From Athripsodes cinereus (Eukaryota; Arthropoda; Insecta; Trichoptera; Leptoceridae), in NCBI GenBank assembly GCA_947579605.1, contig OX388307.1, forward strand, positions 22,917,237-22,981,236: a stretch of 64,000 nt of DNA. The letters run 5' to 3'. The notes under the pieces are model-generated. The model was not told the DNA's origin and did not search any database. It saw only the letters and a list, made by a program, of their open reading frames with translations. Of this stretch, positions 1 through 11,290 are shown one piece after another. Every line of letters starts with the position of its first letter. Within the stretch, counting starts at the first letter, position 1. The translations under genes were made by a program, and so were the position numbers.

Positions 1-198
1 ACGATTGAATTCAAATAGTGACATTATTTAATGTAACGCATATTTTTCACATTGGACGTTATAGGAATTTACAATTAAATCAAAATCGGGTGAAAAGTTT
101 TTTAAATGTACAAGGTAACATTTTTTCCATAAATTTCTGATATATTTATGTGAGACGAGTGTACATGTATAATAATTATTTATATTCCATGTTGTATA

Positions 199-271
199 TA
201 TAATGAGTTACAATCCATTGGATTGGTCTGCAACGAGTTTGGTTTTTCTTCTCCATTCGTCTCTATTATTT
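199..271 (-). pseudogene. 3' end of RTE-like non-LTR retrotransposon ORF
   Basis: On the minus strand this encodes the last residues of a reverse-transcriptase protein (ending KLVADQSNGL, stop at 208-210). It is nearly identical in DNA to the 3' end of the longer RT remnant at 45028-45950, and both copies are followed by the same short TATATATAA tail. Homology stops abruptly near 271, so this is a severely 5'-truncated copy, as expected from incomplete target-primed reverse transcription. The clade assignment (RTE-like) is inferred from the longer copy. Confidence 0.75.
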
Positions 272-365
272 TTAAAAAACTTGAATAATAATATATGGGC
301 TTGTCTTTTTATCGTGAATCGTTTGAGTTTTTAATGAACATTCATTTGGCATATTGGCGAACCAC

Positions 366-532
366 GTGGAGTCCTTTCAAGAATGTGCTCTTTACTCTTT
401 TCTGCAAGTTGTGGAGTGCCCTGTATTCGTAAAGCATCCCATATAAGACATTTGACATCTTCGTTATTCAGCGATGATGTATGTTACCTATTCTGAATGC
501 CTTTAACTTTTATTGGCACGGAAAAGACTAGT
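366..532 (+). repeat. Dispersed repeat family R3, diverged copy
   Basis: Contains the family landmarks found more clearly at 35275-35520: GTGGAG near the start, a stretch ending AAGACATTT, TTCAGCGATGA, then TATTGGCACGGA. It is diverged and lacks the terminal ATGCCGTGATGGTATAG block. The class is unknown; it behaves like a non-autonomous retroposon. Confidence 0.5.
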
Positions 533-988
533 TCAATGTTAATAACGTACGGTTGGTCCGCTACTTTTTTACTTGATTGAATAAACCTTGATGATATGAA
601 TGCAGGTTTGTGATTGATAATTTTTTTCGTAATCGACTTTATTTATTTTTGAAAGCAGGTAAATTTAACTATTCCTACCTTAGATAATTTTCGCAAGTTG
701 CTGAGGGGTCTAAAATCTAATAATAAAAGTTACCATATCATATAGAGCAGTAGTGGAACTACACTTTTTATATTAGTTATGCTTTCGTAATGAAAATTTT
801 TGTTATTTGCACAATTTGGCACGAGAACTTAAGAAAATACCCGACTCTCAAATTTCTACCCCCCCCCCGTCGCCATTTTTCAATTAGGTATAGGAATTTA
901 AGTGTTTCACAATCTCATCGTTTTTGTATTTATTAACAAAGTTGATATTTTCAACCGACGGTACTTGGTGGAAATTCATGTTAAATTA

Positions 989-1138
989 ATTAAAATAAAA
1001 CACTTATTTGTAGTATATCCACATGTAGTATATTCACTTTTCGCCAGCCTGATGATGAGAGCGGAAGCTCTTGAAAGCCGGCTCGCGTCCAATAAAAAGT
1101 CACCGTGGATATACTACAAATAAGTGTTTTATTTTAAT
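989..1138 (+). ncRNA. Type I hammerhead ribozyme hairpin (PLE-associated)
   Basis: Seen: CTGATGA at 1049-1055, a 6-bp stem II (1057-1062 with 1067-1072, loop GGAA), GAAA at 1073-1076, and a very short stem III (A1076-U1083, G1077-C1082, C1078-G1081) giving the cleavage triplet with C1084 as the H17 position. Stem I continues through C1048-G1085 and G1047-C1086, then ACTTTT 1036-1041 with AAAAGT 1095-1100, and closes with a perfect 32-bp stem (991-1022 with 1105-1136). One oddity is an unpaired U1056 between CUGAUGA and stem II. Known: minimal hammerheads with short stem III occur in the pseudo-LTRs of Penelope-like retroelements and in retrozymes. Inference: this is the terminal repeat of such an element. 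Predicted self-cleavage is after C1084. Confidence 0.72.
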
Positions 1139-1839
1139 TTATTTATTAACAATTTCAGACAATACCTCACTTTTATTTTGCAAGCGTGTGATGATTATTT
1201 AATCATTTTATAAATTATTTATATGGAAAACATATCACAAATATTGGATATGTATAAATTGCATATCTCAAAACATAAGGTATATTTATATTATGGTAAT
1301 TGTAAACCAGATTGAAGTAGGTATATCATCAGACAATGTATACCTATTGCGTACATGTATGTGTGTATGTATGTGTAACGTAAAGTAAATCTGGACCTGC
1401 CTCAATATGAATTTGAATGGGGTCTCACAGGAAGTTGTAAAACATCAGATGAAATATACTGCATTGAAAATACATAATAAGAGATGATACATTAAAAATA
1501 CATGCATACACACATATACTATATATATAGAAAATGTAATAAGTAGTGTGTAAATGTTATAACCGCGCTGTAATAACTTTAATTCAATATAACGTCACTG
1601 CCTCAGGTCCTACTCACTCGAGTATTGTGCATTGAAAATTATGGGTTCAAATCCAGATTGTCCGACCAACCTATCCTCTCTGCATATGATATGTATTATT
1701 AATGTATAATACAAACGCTTTGTGTAGCTTGTTAGGTATCTTTTTTTGAATTTCCGAGAAATATTTATTTCCTTGTTTCATAAAGTCTATCTATGTACAT
1801 AAGTATGCTAATATCACAAATAGAAAGTTAATAAATTAA

Positions 1840-2109
1840 TTACGAATGTTTGGAGTCAAAAAACTTTATTAATACCACTAAAAATATTCTACGAGCAACC
1901 AAGGTTTCAACAGGTATCCTGTCATTCTCAAGCACAATATTTGACTCAAATATAAATATAAGTCATTCTCAACCGCAATATTTGACTCAAATATAAATAT
2001 AAGTCAAATTGCGGTTGAGAATGACAGGACACCTGTTGAAACCGTGGTCGCTCGTAGAATGTTTTTTGATGACATTAGTAAAGTTTTTTGGCTCTAAACA
2101 TTCGTAATA
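1840..2109 (+). mobile_element. Foldback element with hammerhead-like core
   Basis: Imperfect inverted arms of about 93 bp (1840-1932 and 2017-2109) flank a centre holding a roughly 30-bp block present twice (1936-1966 and 1977-2005). The right arm carries the core TTGAGAATG - ACAGG/CCTGT - TGAAACC at 2014-2045, similar to the cores in the other foldbacks here and to the position of CUGAUGA..GAAA in a hammerhead. No protein is encoded. Probable PLE-derived non-autonomous element. Confidence 0.65.
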
Positions 2110-2668
2110 ATGTTAAGAAACTACCCAACGTTACTGCCAAATCAATAAACAGTATTAGTTTATTCACTGCTGCGTTGTGAATTACATGGGCTGGTGGTAC
2201 TCTTTATTATTTTTAAAGAATAAGAGTTTCAGAAAAGGTGACATAATATCTGAGAGCCATTTAGTCTTAAGTACTAAAATGACATTTTCAAATTCAATTT
2301 TTTAATCGAAAAAATCTCAGCATTTTACTAGTAGATAATAAGATGTATATAGTATACACCATAGTGATGCGCACTTCAATTTTTATGACCCTAACCATTT
2401 CTGTACTTAGGCTCGTATTCTAAAACAACACTGTGAAGTCTCATAGTCCAAGTGATCACTGTGCGTGGAAATTTGTATTCTAAAACATTACTTGACTGGC
2501 GTTGGTAACTATGCATTATTTTAGAAACGTCAAAAGCCAAGTGTGGTCGAGAGGTGTTTTAACATATGCGTAGTCTAGCTGCTGTCATTATCAACACGTT
2601 GTTTTGCTATAATATTTTGTTAATGAACATTATGTAGTATATTTTACTCTATTTATAATAAAAAAAAT

Positions 2669-2806
2669 ATGCCTCATTACGAAAGTGAAGACGTATTTGA
2701 TGAGCGCTTGAACGAAATTATTGATAAACCACGATATTTGTCTCGTCGCCTTGTGAAAGAGCGGCAAAATCTATTCACAAACTATAATGGTTCTTCTGGA
2801 CATTGA
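2669..2806 (+). pseudogene. N-terminal remnant of Harbinger transposase
   Basis: An ATG-started 45-codon frame (MPHYESEDVF at the start; RRLVKERQNLF in the middle) ends at a TGA at 2804. Just beyond, in another frame, residues EFLAFRRAFGL resemble the conserved EF..RFRLSK motif near the start of PIF/Harbinger transposases. The catalytic DDE core is missing; the sequence is interrupted by the RT tail. The same 45-codon frame is in copy 2 (7476), with a single residue changed (R/L to R/V). Non-functional; short length limits certainty. Confidence 0.55.
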
Positions 2807-2907
2807 TCTTCCAATAAACCATTCATCTTTTGAGATGAATCGTAGCAGTGAATTCTTAGCTTTTAGACGAGCATTTGGTCTACAATTTTTTCTTACTACT
2901 AACTATA

Positions 2908-3671
2908 CTATACCCTCATGCCGTGTCCCAGGTAGGCAGAGAGAACGAAACGCCAATCAGATCTATCTTTACACACTTCCTTCGCTTCCTCCACATTCAT
3001 ACAGTTTCTCAGACACGCACGTCGATTCCTTTTACTCAACACGCGGCCGTCCTTGAGAATTTGATCCACGTGGTTCTCGGACGCCCGCACTTCTTCACAC
3101 TCTTTCTTTCAGACAAGTATATCCTCTTTGTCATTCTTAACCTTGTTGATGGCCATGTTGATCTATCGTTACATACTTCTTTCGCTTCCTCAACATTCAT
3201 CCAGTTTCTCATACATGCACGCCGATTCCTCTTACTTAACACGCGACCGTCCTTGAGAATTTGGTCCACGTGGTCAAACCACGTAGTTCTTGGACGTCCG
3301 CGCTTTCTCACACCCTCTCTTTCAGATAAATACAACATCTTCGTCAACCTTTCATCATCCATTCGCCCCACATGACCAAACCATCTCAATTTATTTGCAC
3401 GCATTCTATCCACAACACTCCTCTTGCATCCACTAATTCTTCTAATATCCTCATTCCCCACTCTATCACGCAATGTTTTACCTACCATTCTCCTCAGTGA
3501 TTGCATCTCCACAGCATTTATTCCACTCTCGCCCTTCTTCAGCCACGTCCAAGTTTTGCTTGCATACATAAGTGTCGGTACAAGAATGAGTCGAAGTGTA
3601 CCGTTCACTCTAGCACCGGCCACATTTCTTTTTTCAATGACCCTATCGTATCTACCATCCCTCGCATACAT
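2908..3671 (-). pseudogene. C-terminal tail of RTE-like RT, inside Harbinger copy 1
   Basis: The minus-strand frame 3036-3671 (211 codons) has landmarks of the region downstream of the RT palm in non-LTR elements: LVPTLMYASKTW, a RMVGKTLRDRVGNEDIRR helix, KLRWFGHVGRMDD, a GRPRTTW motif and a C-terminal NVEEAKEVCNDRSTW module. The RT catalytic motifs are absent. The final module occurs twice: an overlapping frame at 2908-3090 repeats GRV-LSKRNRRAC..NVEEAKEVCKDRSDW in diverged form. Copy 2 has only one. So this copy has either a tandem partial duplication or a patch from another element. It has no function by itself. Confidence 0.8.
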
Positions 3672-3828
3672 ACTTCATATGGAATCAATATGTAAGAAGA
3701 AAAATACATTTGTTTACAACCGACATAATTTATTATAGAGATTAAACATATTAAATAAAGACATTTCTTCAATCTTTTTGAAAATCTTAATTTTTAGAAA
3801 ATAAAATGAAACTTTTTATTCAAATTAT

Positions 3829-3944
3829 CAAATATTTATTTGAATGGGTATACAATTCAATATTGCATACTCTTTCTTCTTTTCCGGCAAGGCACCCGAC
3901 ATCGAGTGAATTATGTATTGTATACTCATTCAAATAAATATTTG
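3829..3944. repeat. Small palindromic insert
   Basis: Inverted arms of about 27 bp (3829-3855 and 3917-3944, core ATTTATTTGAATG) with a central GGCAAGGCACCCGACATCGA. A diverged equivalent is at about 8524-8650 in copy 2, so it was present before the transposon duplicated. Confidence 0.6.
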
Positions 3945-4024
3945 TTAATTTAAGTAAGTTTTATTTAATTTTTTGAAAAAAAATTAATAATAACAGTTAC
4001 AAACAAAATTAAATTCTGAATTGA

Positions 4025-4471
4025 GATGACAGAGAGCATCTATTAAACTCGCTGGTGGATCAGGAAGAGGAGGTCCACCACCTGTTTTCAACACCTCTTC
4101 GCATGTGACGATAAAACCTTCATATTCTCCCAGCACCTCTTGAGTTGGAGGTCGTTCCTTTTCTGAGTTAGGGCGGACGAAGTATATTATGCTCGGGATA
4201 CAGCCTTCCAGGCATCTTTTTTTACTGGATGTTTCTGGAATTGGTACTCATGGTACTCATATCTTCTAGGTATAATTTTATGTTGAGCGACGATCTGCGT
4301 AAGCAATAGCTTTTCTGACGCAGTAAAAGGAGTTTTCCTGTAAAATAAAAGATTTATGTTATAAATATAGTGTACATTATAATAATTATCTTGTGTTAGG
4401 CAAATAACTGCATCCCCAATTGCCAATTCGACATTGTTGAAAGAAATTTTAGTACAACGTAAAACCTTCAA
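4025..4471 (-). pseudogene. Myb/SANT-like accessory protein of Harbinger element
   Basis: PIF/Harbinger elements usually carry a second gene encoding a Myb/SANT-like DNA-binding protein that brings transposase to the element ends. On the minus strand the 4471-4187 frame reads TPFTASEKLLLTQIVAQHK followed by KKDAWKAV, matching the helix pattern of that domain. Beyond the stop at 4187, other frames continue with LQLKRCWENMK and then KTGGGPPLPDPP, typical of these proteins. Frameshifts therefore break the gene. It lies opposite in strand to the transposase remnant, as is common in this superfamily. Confidence 0.65.
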
Positions 4472-5030
4472 TGGACTTGTACCAATAATTTATTTCACAC
4501 ACTTTAAATTATATTTAATAATTTAATATTAATTAATAATACCTATATTTGATTAATAAGTGACAAATCATTTGGATGATAAAATTCATGAACAACGCCC
4601 GTATTTATTTTAGTTTAGGTAAATAAAATAATACACATTTTGCAGTTAGATTAGTTATCTGGTAGATAATATTTACTTAAAATATGTAATGTCTTGTAAT
4701 ATATTTAAACATTTACCTTTAAATAGTGTTTTCCATTTAAATAACAGCGAAAATAAGGCACAATATTATAACAAACAAAAAACAACGTGCAAAATAATGA
4801 AATGTCAGATAGGCGCCGATTAAAATGAATGCAGCAGTTAATCACCGATTTGCGAATTGACCAATCACGAGCGGTGTGTATTAGTAGTAGTGAGTGCACA
4901 GATATGTATTTGCCAAGTGTTGTTCTAGAATACAAATCTATCAGTGTTTATTTCGCACAGAGAAATATTTTTTCTTAGCGCAGCGTAGGCGGTCGCTATG
5001 TGTAAGTATTGTTTCAGAATACGAGCCTTA

Positions 5031-7214
5031 GACTCGCGACTGTTGTGTTATTTCCCCTTTTTTATGAATTTGGCATTTTTGTCAAAAATGCACTTGAATC
5101 CTAATGGTTCTCAGGTACAGATATTATGTCTTGTCGTTTCACTTAGTTTAAGATATTTAATGTATTTATGTTAAATCTATTATTTTTCGTTTCGAATTCT
5201 ACTCTTTTACTCTTCGACATTGGACCTTTTTTTTCAGAAAGCAACATGTGCATTGTATTTGGAGGATTTAATAGTAGATTGATTAATATTGAGTTAACAA
5301 TTCATTCTTTCGAATTTATTTTATGCTTTACCAAGTTACAAACTATTTCATTCTAGGCTAGTGGTGTTATTAATTGCCTTAAGTATCTTTCGACGTCGCA
5401 TTTATTTTCTTGTTGGGTATTATTTTTCCTTACGAATTGACATGATTGTAATTGGTTTATAATGCAAATGTAAGATAAATGAACTAGTTTTATATCCATC
5501 AGTATCAGTAGAAAGACACAACGTAGAATTATGTATATCCAGAAACACGTGCAGTGTGCAGTGTGCCCCCATATAGCAGCTACACGAGGAGTGTTCACTG
5601 TAGGAGATTGTATAAGCATCTATTACACAGTTGCAAGTGATTCGTGCATACAGGATGCTTTCTAAAAGTGTTCTAATTTACTCGTAATATTTTCAGATCA
5701 TACTTTCTTTTTATACGAATCATTTCAAGCTGTAGTAAAACGAATTTTATTGAATTTTTAAATGACAGTAAAAGTTTTGTGTCTTACAATGTCAATAAAT
5801 ATTAAAAACACACAACATTACGTTTGATATATATTAAATTCTCGCCATCCGCCTATTTTTTATTTTTTTTACTTTTATGACAAAGTCGGAGGTGAAATTT
5901 TTAGATGTAATTTTTTTCAGAAGGAGTTAATCTGTTGATCACTTCGCTAGTAAGAGATGACGTGATAGTGCAAGTGTAGTCAGATAGAAGGATTTTTATA
6001 TAATTTATTTTACGATTTATTTTAATGTAGATAATCACCCTGTGCGGGTAATATTATGTATAACGTCGGCAGTTTTGCTTTATGCGTTTCGGGTTTCGGA
6101 ACATCCATTACGCTTAATATTCTTAATTGATTTTATAGTCCTAAGGTCTGATCGCGCAATGCATATAAATGATTTCTTATGCCCACCCGTCCAATGCATA
6201 CAAATGTGCAACGGTGCGGGTGCACCGCACTCAGTTCCTCAGTGAACACTAACACTAGACCGCATCACATACCACTCACTTTAAATTTGTACATTACACT
6301 ATAGAAAATAATTTGGATATATTTTTAAATTTCATAATCTTACGAGGTATATCTTGTATTATTTCATTTATGCTTAATTTTTTATGCAAAGAATAAGAAA
6401 TAATTATCGAAAATGTTTTTTAAATCTTTGAATCATATATTATTTATGATATATCGTCTATTTTGGTTGGCCAGAAGACGGTTGAATTCGCGAATGTCTT
6501 CTTATCTTGAACTTAACTTTAAATATATTTTTATAATAGGTACTGCCCCCAATCTTTTATAGGAGACCTTAATCTTTCATACCAAGTTACGTAAAATTGC
6601 TTGAGCCCTGTAAAATAATCTAATTGAGAGAATAAATTTATGGATTCAATCTATTTTTGTATTTTACTTGATACTCTGTGTAAAATTTGACTTGAATTAG
6701 TAAGTTTATCATTTTGATAATGTACCGCAGTACCCTTACAGTGAGTGGGTTAATGCACCTTGTGCAGAATAGAGATAGGTACAGAGTTGAGTATCTTTTA
6801 ATTAATTTAAACCAATCATATTTAGATGCGACAGAGCATGACTTGGTTAGTTTGTTTGTGTATAGATATTCGTGTTCTCCCGATATTTTATTGTCTCGAC
6901 AGCTGACTTAACTATAACTATTATAATTATTATTATTAATAGTCGTTTATGAGATCAAGTACCAACTTGGAGAACGTGTAAATTGTAGATACTGAATCGT
7001 GTGGAAAGTAAATCACATTCTACTGTCAATTAGAGTTTTGTCCTTTGTCGGTGCATGGTATGTCATCTTTTCATATATAATATGATAATATATTGTTTCC
7101 GTAATGTTATAATAAGTATTTTACCTATCTCTCTTACTTACTTTACGTGTATTGTGTACTTATCTATGTATATTCGTTTTGGAGGCAATTTTAGTCATGT
7201 TTTTCCCCGAAGCC
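5031..7214. other. Gene-free stretch between Harbinger copies
   Basis: About 2.2 kb of AT-rich DNA. Short frames (for example 5353-5619 minus and 6042-6245 plus) show no domain, no splice context and no repeats that I could match inside the window. Nothing supported. Confidence 0.5.
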
Positions 7215-7475
7215 TTAGGCTCGTATTCTAAAACAACACTGTGAAGTCTCATAGTCCAAGTGATCACTGTGCGTGGAAATTTGTATTCTAAAACATTACT
7301 TGACTGGCGTTGGTAACTATGCATTATTTTAGAAACGTCAAAAGCCAAGTGTGGTCGAGAGGTGTTTTAACATATGCGTAGTCTAGCTGCTGTCATTATC
7401 AACACGTTGTTTTGCTATAATATTTTGTTAATGAACATTATGTAGTATAATTTACTCCATTTATAATAAAAAAAT

Positions 7476-7613
7476 ATGCCTCATTACGAAAGTGAAGACG
7501 TATTTGATGAGCGCGTGAACGAAATTATTGATAAACCACGATATTTGTCTCGTCGCCTTGTGAAAGAGCGGCAAAATCTATTCACAAACTATAATGGTTC
7601 TTCTGGACATTGA
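7476..7613 (+). pseudogene. N-terminal remnant of Harbinger transposase, copy 2
   Basis: Equivalent of the frame at 2669. The ATG at 7476 opens a 45-codon frame ending TGA at 7611, again followed out of frame by residues of the EF..FR motif. The frame is conserved between the copies although both are truncated, which suggests the truncation predates their spread. Confidence 0.5.
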
Positions 7614-7722
7614 TCTTCAAATAAACCATTCATCTTTTGAGATGAATCGTAGCAGCGAATGCTTAGCTTTTAGACGACCATTTGGTCTACAAATTTTTTT
7701 TACTACTTACTATACTATACCC

Positions 7723-8214
7723 TCACGCCGTGTCCCAAGTGGGGTAGGCAGAGAGAACGGAACGCCATGTTGATCTATCCTTACATACTTCTTTCGCTTC
7801 CTCTACATTCATCCAGTTTTTTATACATGCACTCCGATTCCTCTTAATTAACACGCGACCGTCCTTGAGAATTTGGTCCACGTGGTCAAACCACGTAGTT
7901 ATTGGACGTCCGCGCTTTCTCAGACCCCCTCTTTCAGATAAATATAACGTCTTCGTCAATCTTACATCATCCATTCGCTCCACATAACCAAACCATCTCA
8001 ATTTATTTACACGCATTCTATCCACAACACTCCTCTTGCATCCACTCATTCTTCTAATATCTTCATTCCTCACTCTATCACGCAATGCTTTATCTACCAT
8101 TCTCCTTAGTGATCGCATCTCCACAGCATTTATTCCACTCTCGTCCTTCAGCCACGTCCAAGATTCGTTTGCATACATAAGTGTCGGTACGAGAATGGCG
8201 TTGTGCACCAGCAT
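7723..8214 (-). pseudogene. C-terminal tail of RTE-like RT, inside Harbinger copy 2
   Basis: A 163-codon minus-strand frame with LVPTLMYANESW, RRMVDKALRDRVRNEDIRR, KLRWFGYVERMDD, GRPITTW and a single NVEEAKEVCKDRSTWRSVLSAYP ending. It starts at a TTG-type position and has no RT palm. Compared with copy 1 it lacks the duplicated terminal module and reads uninterrupted to its stop. A decayed retrotransposon fragment carried as passenger DNA. Confidence 0.8.
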
Positions 8215-8729
8215 TTAAGCCATGTTCGACACATTGCTATTGCTAACAATAGATCGAAGTGCACCGTTTACTTTCGTTCTTTCGTTCACTTTTCTTTTTT
8301 CAATGTCCCTATCATATCTACCATCCCTCGCAAACATACTTCCTATGGAATCAATGTAAGAAGAAAAATACATTTGGTTACAACCGACTTAATTTATTAT
8401 AGTAATTAAACATATAGAAGATAGATAGATAAGACATTAAACATATAAAATAAAGACATTTATTCAATATTTTTGAAAATCTTCATTTTCAGAATATAAA
8501 ATGAAACTTTTTATTGAAATTATCAAATATTTATTTGAATTGTTCAACATTGTATACTCTTTCTTTCTTTCTTCTCTTTTTTTCCGGCAAGACACCCGAC
8601 ATCGAGTATTATGTATTGTATATACTCATTCAAAGAAATATTTGTTAATTTGAATAAGTTTTATAAAAAAATAATATAACAGTTACAAACAAAATAAATC
8701 TGAATTGAGAGGACAGAGAGCATTTATTA

Positions 8730-9150
8730 AACTCGCTGTTGGATCAGGAAGAGGAGGTCCACCACCTGTTTTCGACACCTCTTCGCATGTGCCGATAAAA
8801 CCTTCCTACGCAACGACTTCATATTCTCCCAGCACCTCTTGAGTTGGAGGTCGTTCCTTTTTTGAGTTAGGGCAGACGAAGTATATTATGCTCGGGATAC
8901 AGCTTTCCAGGCATCTTTTTTTTACTGGATGTTTCTGGAATTGGTACTCATGGTACTCATATCTTCTATAATTTTATGTTGAGCGACGATCTACGTAAGC
9001 AATGGCTTTTCTGACGCAATTTTCCTGTAAAATAAAAGATTTATGTTATAAATATACATTATAATAATTATCTTGTGTTAGGCAACTAACTGTATCACCA
9101 ATAGCAAATTCGACATTGTTAAAAGTAATTTTAGTACAACGTAAAACCTT
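8730..9150 (-). pseudogene. Myb/SANT-like accessory remnant, copy 2
   Basis: DNA homologous to 4025-4471, including the TGGATCAGGAAGAGGAGG stretch that encodes GGGPPLPDP in reverse. It has additional indels, so no long frame survives. Identification rests on homology to copy 1. Confidence 0.55.
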
Positions 9151-9812
9151 CAATGGACTTGTACCAATAATTTGTTTCACACATTAAATTATGTTTAATA
9201 ATTTACTATTATTTAATAATATATTTGATTAATAAATGAAAAATTACTTGGTAAATTAAATTCACGAACAGCGCCCGTATTTATTTTAGTTCAGGTCAAT
9301 AAAATAATGCACTTTTTGCAGCTAGATTAGTTATCTGGTAGATAATATATTTACTTAAAATATGTAATGTCTTGTAATATATTTAAACATTTACCTTTGA
9401 ATAGTGTTTTCCACTTTAATAACAGCTAAAATAAGGCACAATATTATAACAAACACAAAAAAAACGTGCAAAATAATGAAATGTCAGATAGGCGCCGATT
9501 ATAATGAATGCAGTAATTAATCACCGATTTGCGAATTGACCAATCACGAGCGGTGTGTATTAGTAGTAGTGAGTGCACAGATATGTATTTGCCAAGTGTT
9601 GTTCTAGAATACAAATCTATCAGTGTTTATTTCGCACAGAGAAATATTTTTACTTAGCGCAGCGTAGGCGGTCGCTATGTCTAAGTATTGTTTCAGAATA
9701 CGAGCCTTAGTAACCGAATTAATACAACCTTCAAATAAATGTAAATAAATGATTTGTTTTTCATTTTTAATATTTTACAACATCTATCCCTTTGTCACAT
9801 AAAACAGTTTTT

Positions 9813-10012
9813 NNNNNNNNNNNNNNNNNNNNNNNNNNNNNNNNNNNNNNNNNNNNNNNNNNNNNNNNNNNNNNNNNNNNNNNNNNNNNNNNNNNNNNNN
9901 NNNNNNNNNNNNNNNNNNNNNNNNNNNNNNNNNNNNNNNNNNNNNNNNNNNNNNNNNNNNNNNNNNNNNNNNNNNNNNNNNNNNNNNNNNNNNNNNNNNN
10001 NNNNNNNNNNNN
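9813..10012. other. Assembly gap (200 Ns)
   Basis: Exactly 200 undetermined bases, a scaffold-join placeholder; its true length is unknown. It lies about 100 bp beyond the end of Harbinger copy 2, so sequence continuity between the left and right parts of the window depends on the scaffolding. Confidence 0.98.
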
Positions 10013-10898
10013 TCAACATCCAGAAGTGTTGACATCTGTGTTGTCTCTGACACAGTGGTGTTGGCTGCTTAACAAGATAATGTACAACATTTTAGTTAGT
10101 TAGATAGGTACTGGTCAGGTACTCCTCTGTAATGTATCGATTGTAAACTATTTACCAAGGCAATTATAATGTTACGTATAAAATTCTCAGGAATATTTTG
10201 TGAGACATTGATTGCTTCTTTTACACTTAGTAAAAAGTTTATTTAATTCGAAATTATTTACTTAACTCGAAACTGGAAGTTAGGTACTTATTTTATCTTC
10301 TGTGTGGTTACACAATATGATTTTTATCTTTATATTCGATATTATTGTTGCCAACCAATGTGTAATATCTTATGTTTTTCTTTTTCATAAGCATATCTTT
10401 TAACAATGGGTACACTACTTTAACGTGTCCCATTAACTAGATATTATCTTTCTGATTAGATTACTGAGTTACGCTGATGATAATAGTTTAAAAAAAACTG
10501 ACACTGGTATATTTTTCTTGTCGAAGTTATCTCGCGTTTCTCTTAAGTAGCAAGTAGTAACTGTATAAGGTTTTATTATGGGAAGTAATAAGAGCTAGAC
10601 TACCTTACTTCCCCCATGCTACGTGCGGCGTTTTTGTTTGCGGCTCCTTTCATAGTCAAACACGTGGATAATAACCACATTTCTAGATATTTTATTGCAT
10701 GGGGAAAGTACACACTAAACACTATCACAACAACTTCTTTCATAGTGTATATTTTCAGTTTCAGAATAACTCTGTATATTTTTTTTTCGGAGTCTGGATT
10801 ACGTAGAAACTTTACTCTTTTTAAATAATTTTTAACTTTTCTTGTTCAGTACTGATGTGCTTTTATCCAGTGAAAAAAAAATAAGCAATTGACTCTAC

Positions 10899-11290
10899 TT
10901 TTTTTTTTTAAATTTAATTTCTTTATTTGTCTCAAAGAATTATAAATTCGCTTAGAGACTACAAAATACAAGATAAGACATAATAATATAATTAAACAAA
11001 TAAAATTTTTGGTGTATATCAAGAATATAACAAAACACATTAATTTTAATTATGTTGGAAATAACATCATCATCCATGAGCTGTTGATCCCGAAGATTGT
11101 GTGCAGTAAAAAAGTTTTAGTGTTTTTTTTAAATTTTCTTAAACTCTTTATGGATCTTATTTCTTCAGGTAATGCGTTGTACAATTGCATTCCTTGGAAA
11201 TCCAAATTCCGTTTTCCATAGTTTGTCCTCACGTACTTCACTCAGGTTTCCATCATAGGTTTCCTCATTTGGCTCGTTTGTGTCTTTTTT
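10899..11290 (-). pseudogene. 3' end of CR1/jockey-like LINE with poly(A)
   Basis: Minus-strand frame 11241-11050 ends with YNALPEEIRSIKSLRKFKKN and TKTFLL, the usual C-terminal signature (N-LPEEIR..FKK..K.FLL) of CR1/jockey-type LINE proteins. Downstream on the same strand is a 3' UTR containing AATAAA and then an A-run (the T-run near 10899-10909). It is 5'-truncated, with the RT palm missing. Non-functional. Confidence 0.75.

Larger units (their letters stand above)
2410..5027 (+). mobile_element. PIF/Harbinger-type DNA transposon, copy 1 (chimeric)
   Basis: Terminal inverted repeats begin GGCTCGTATTCT and end AGAATACGAGCC, with a TTA direct repeat on both sides (2407-2409, 5028-5030), the target duplication typical of PIF/Harbinger. 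Inside, in order: the start of a transposase on the + strand (2669), a captured non-LTR RT tail on the minus strand (2908-3671), a small palindromic insert (3829-3944) and a Myb/SANT-like accessory ORF on the minus strand (4025-4471). It is 2618 bp. A second copy with the same internal order lies at 7218-9706, so the captured pieces have moved with the transposon. Confidence 0.85.
7218..9706 (+). mobile_element. PIF/Harbinger-type DNA transposon, copy 2 (chimeric)
   Basis: Same GGCTCGTATTCT terminal inverted repeats and a TTA target duplication (7215-7217, 9707-9709). 2489 bp; it is a diverged sister of the copy at 2410-5027, about 2.2 kb away in the same orientation, and has the same captured RT tail. 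The two copies differ by small indels throughout and by one extra ~200-bp block in copy 1. Confidence 0.85.

Noticed and set aside
5353..5619. 88-codon minus-strand frame
   Set aside because: No motif, and no matching sequence elsewhere in the window.
9754..10103. Frames across the N run
   Set aside because: They are translations of undetermined bases.
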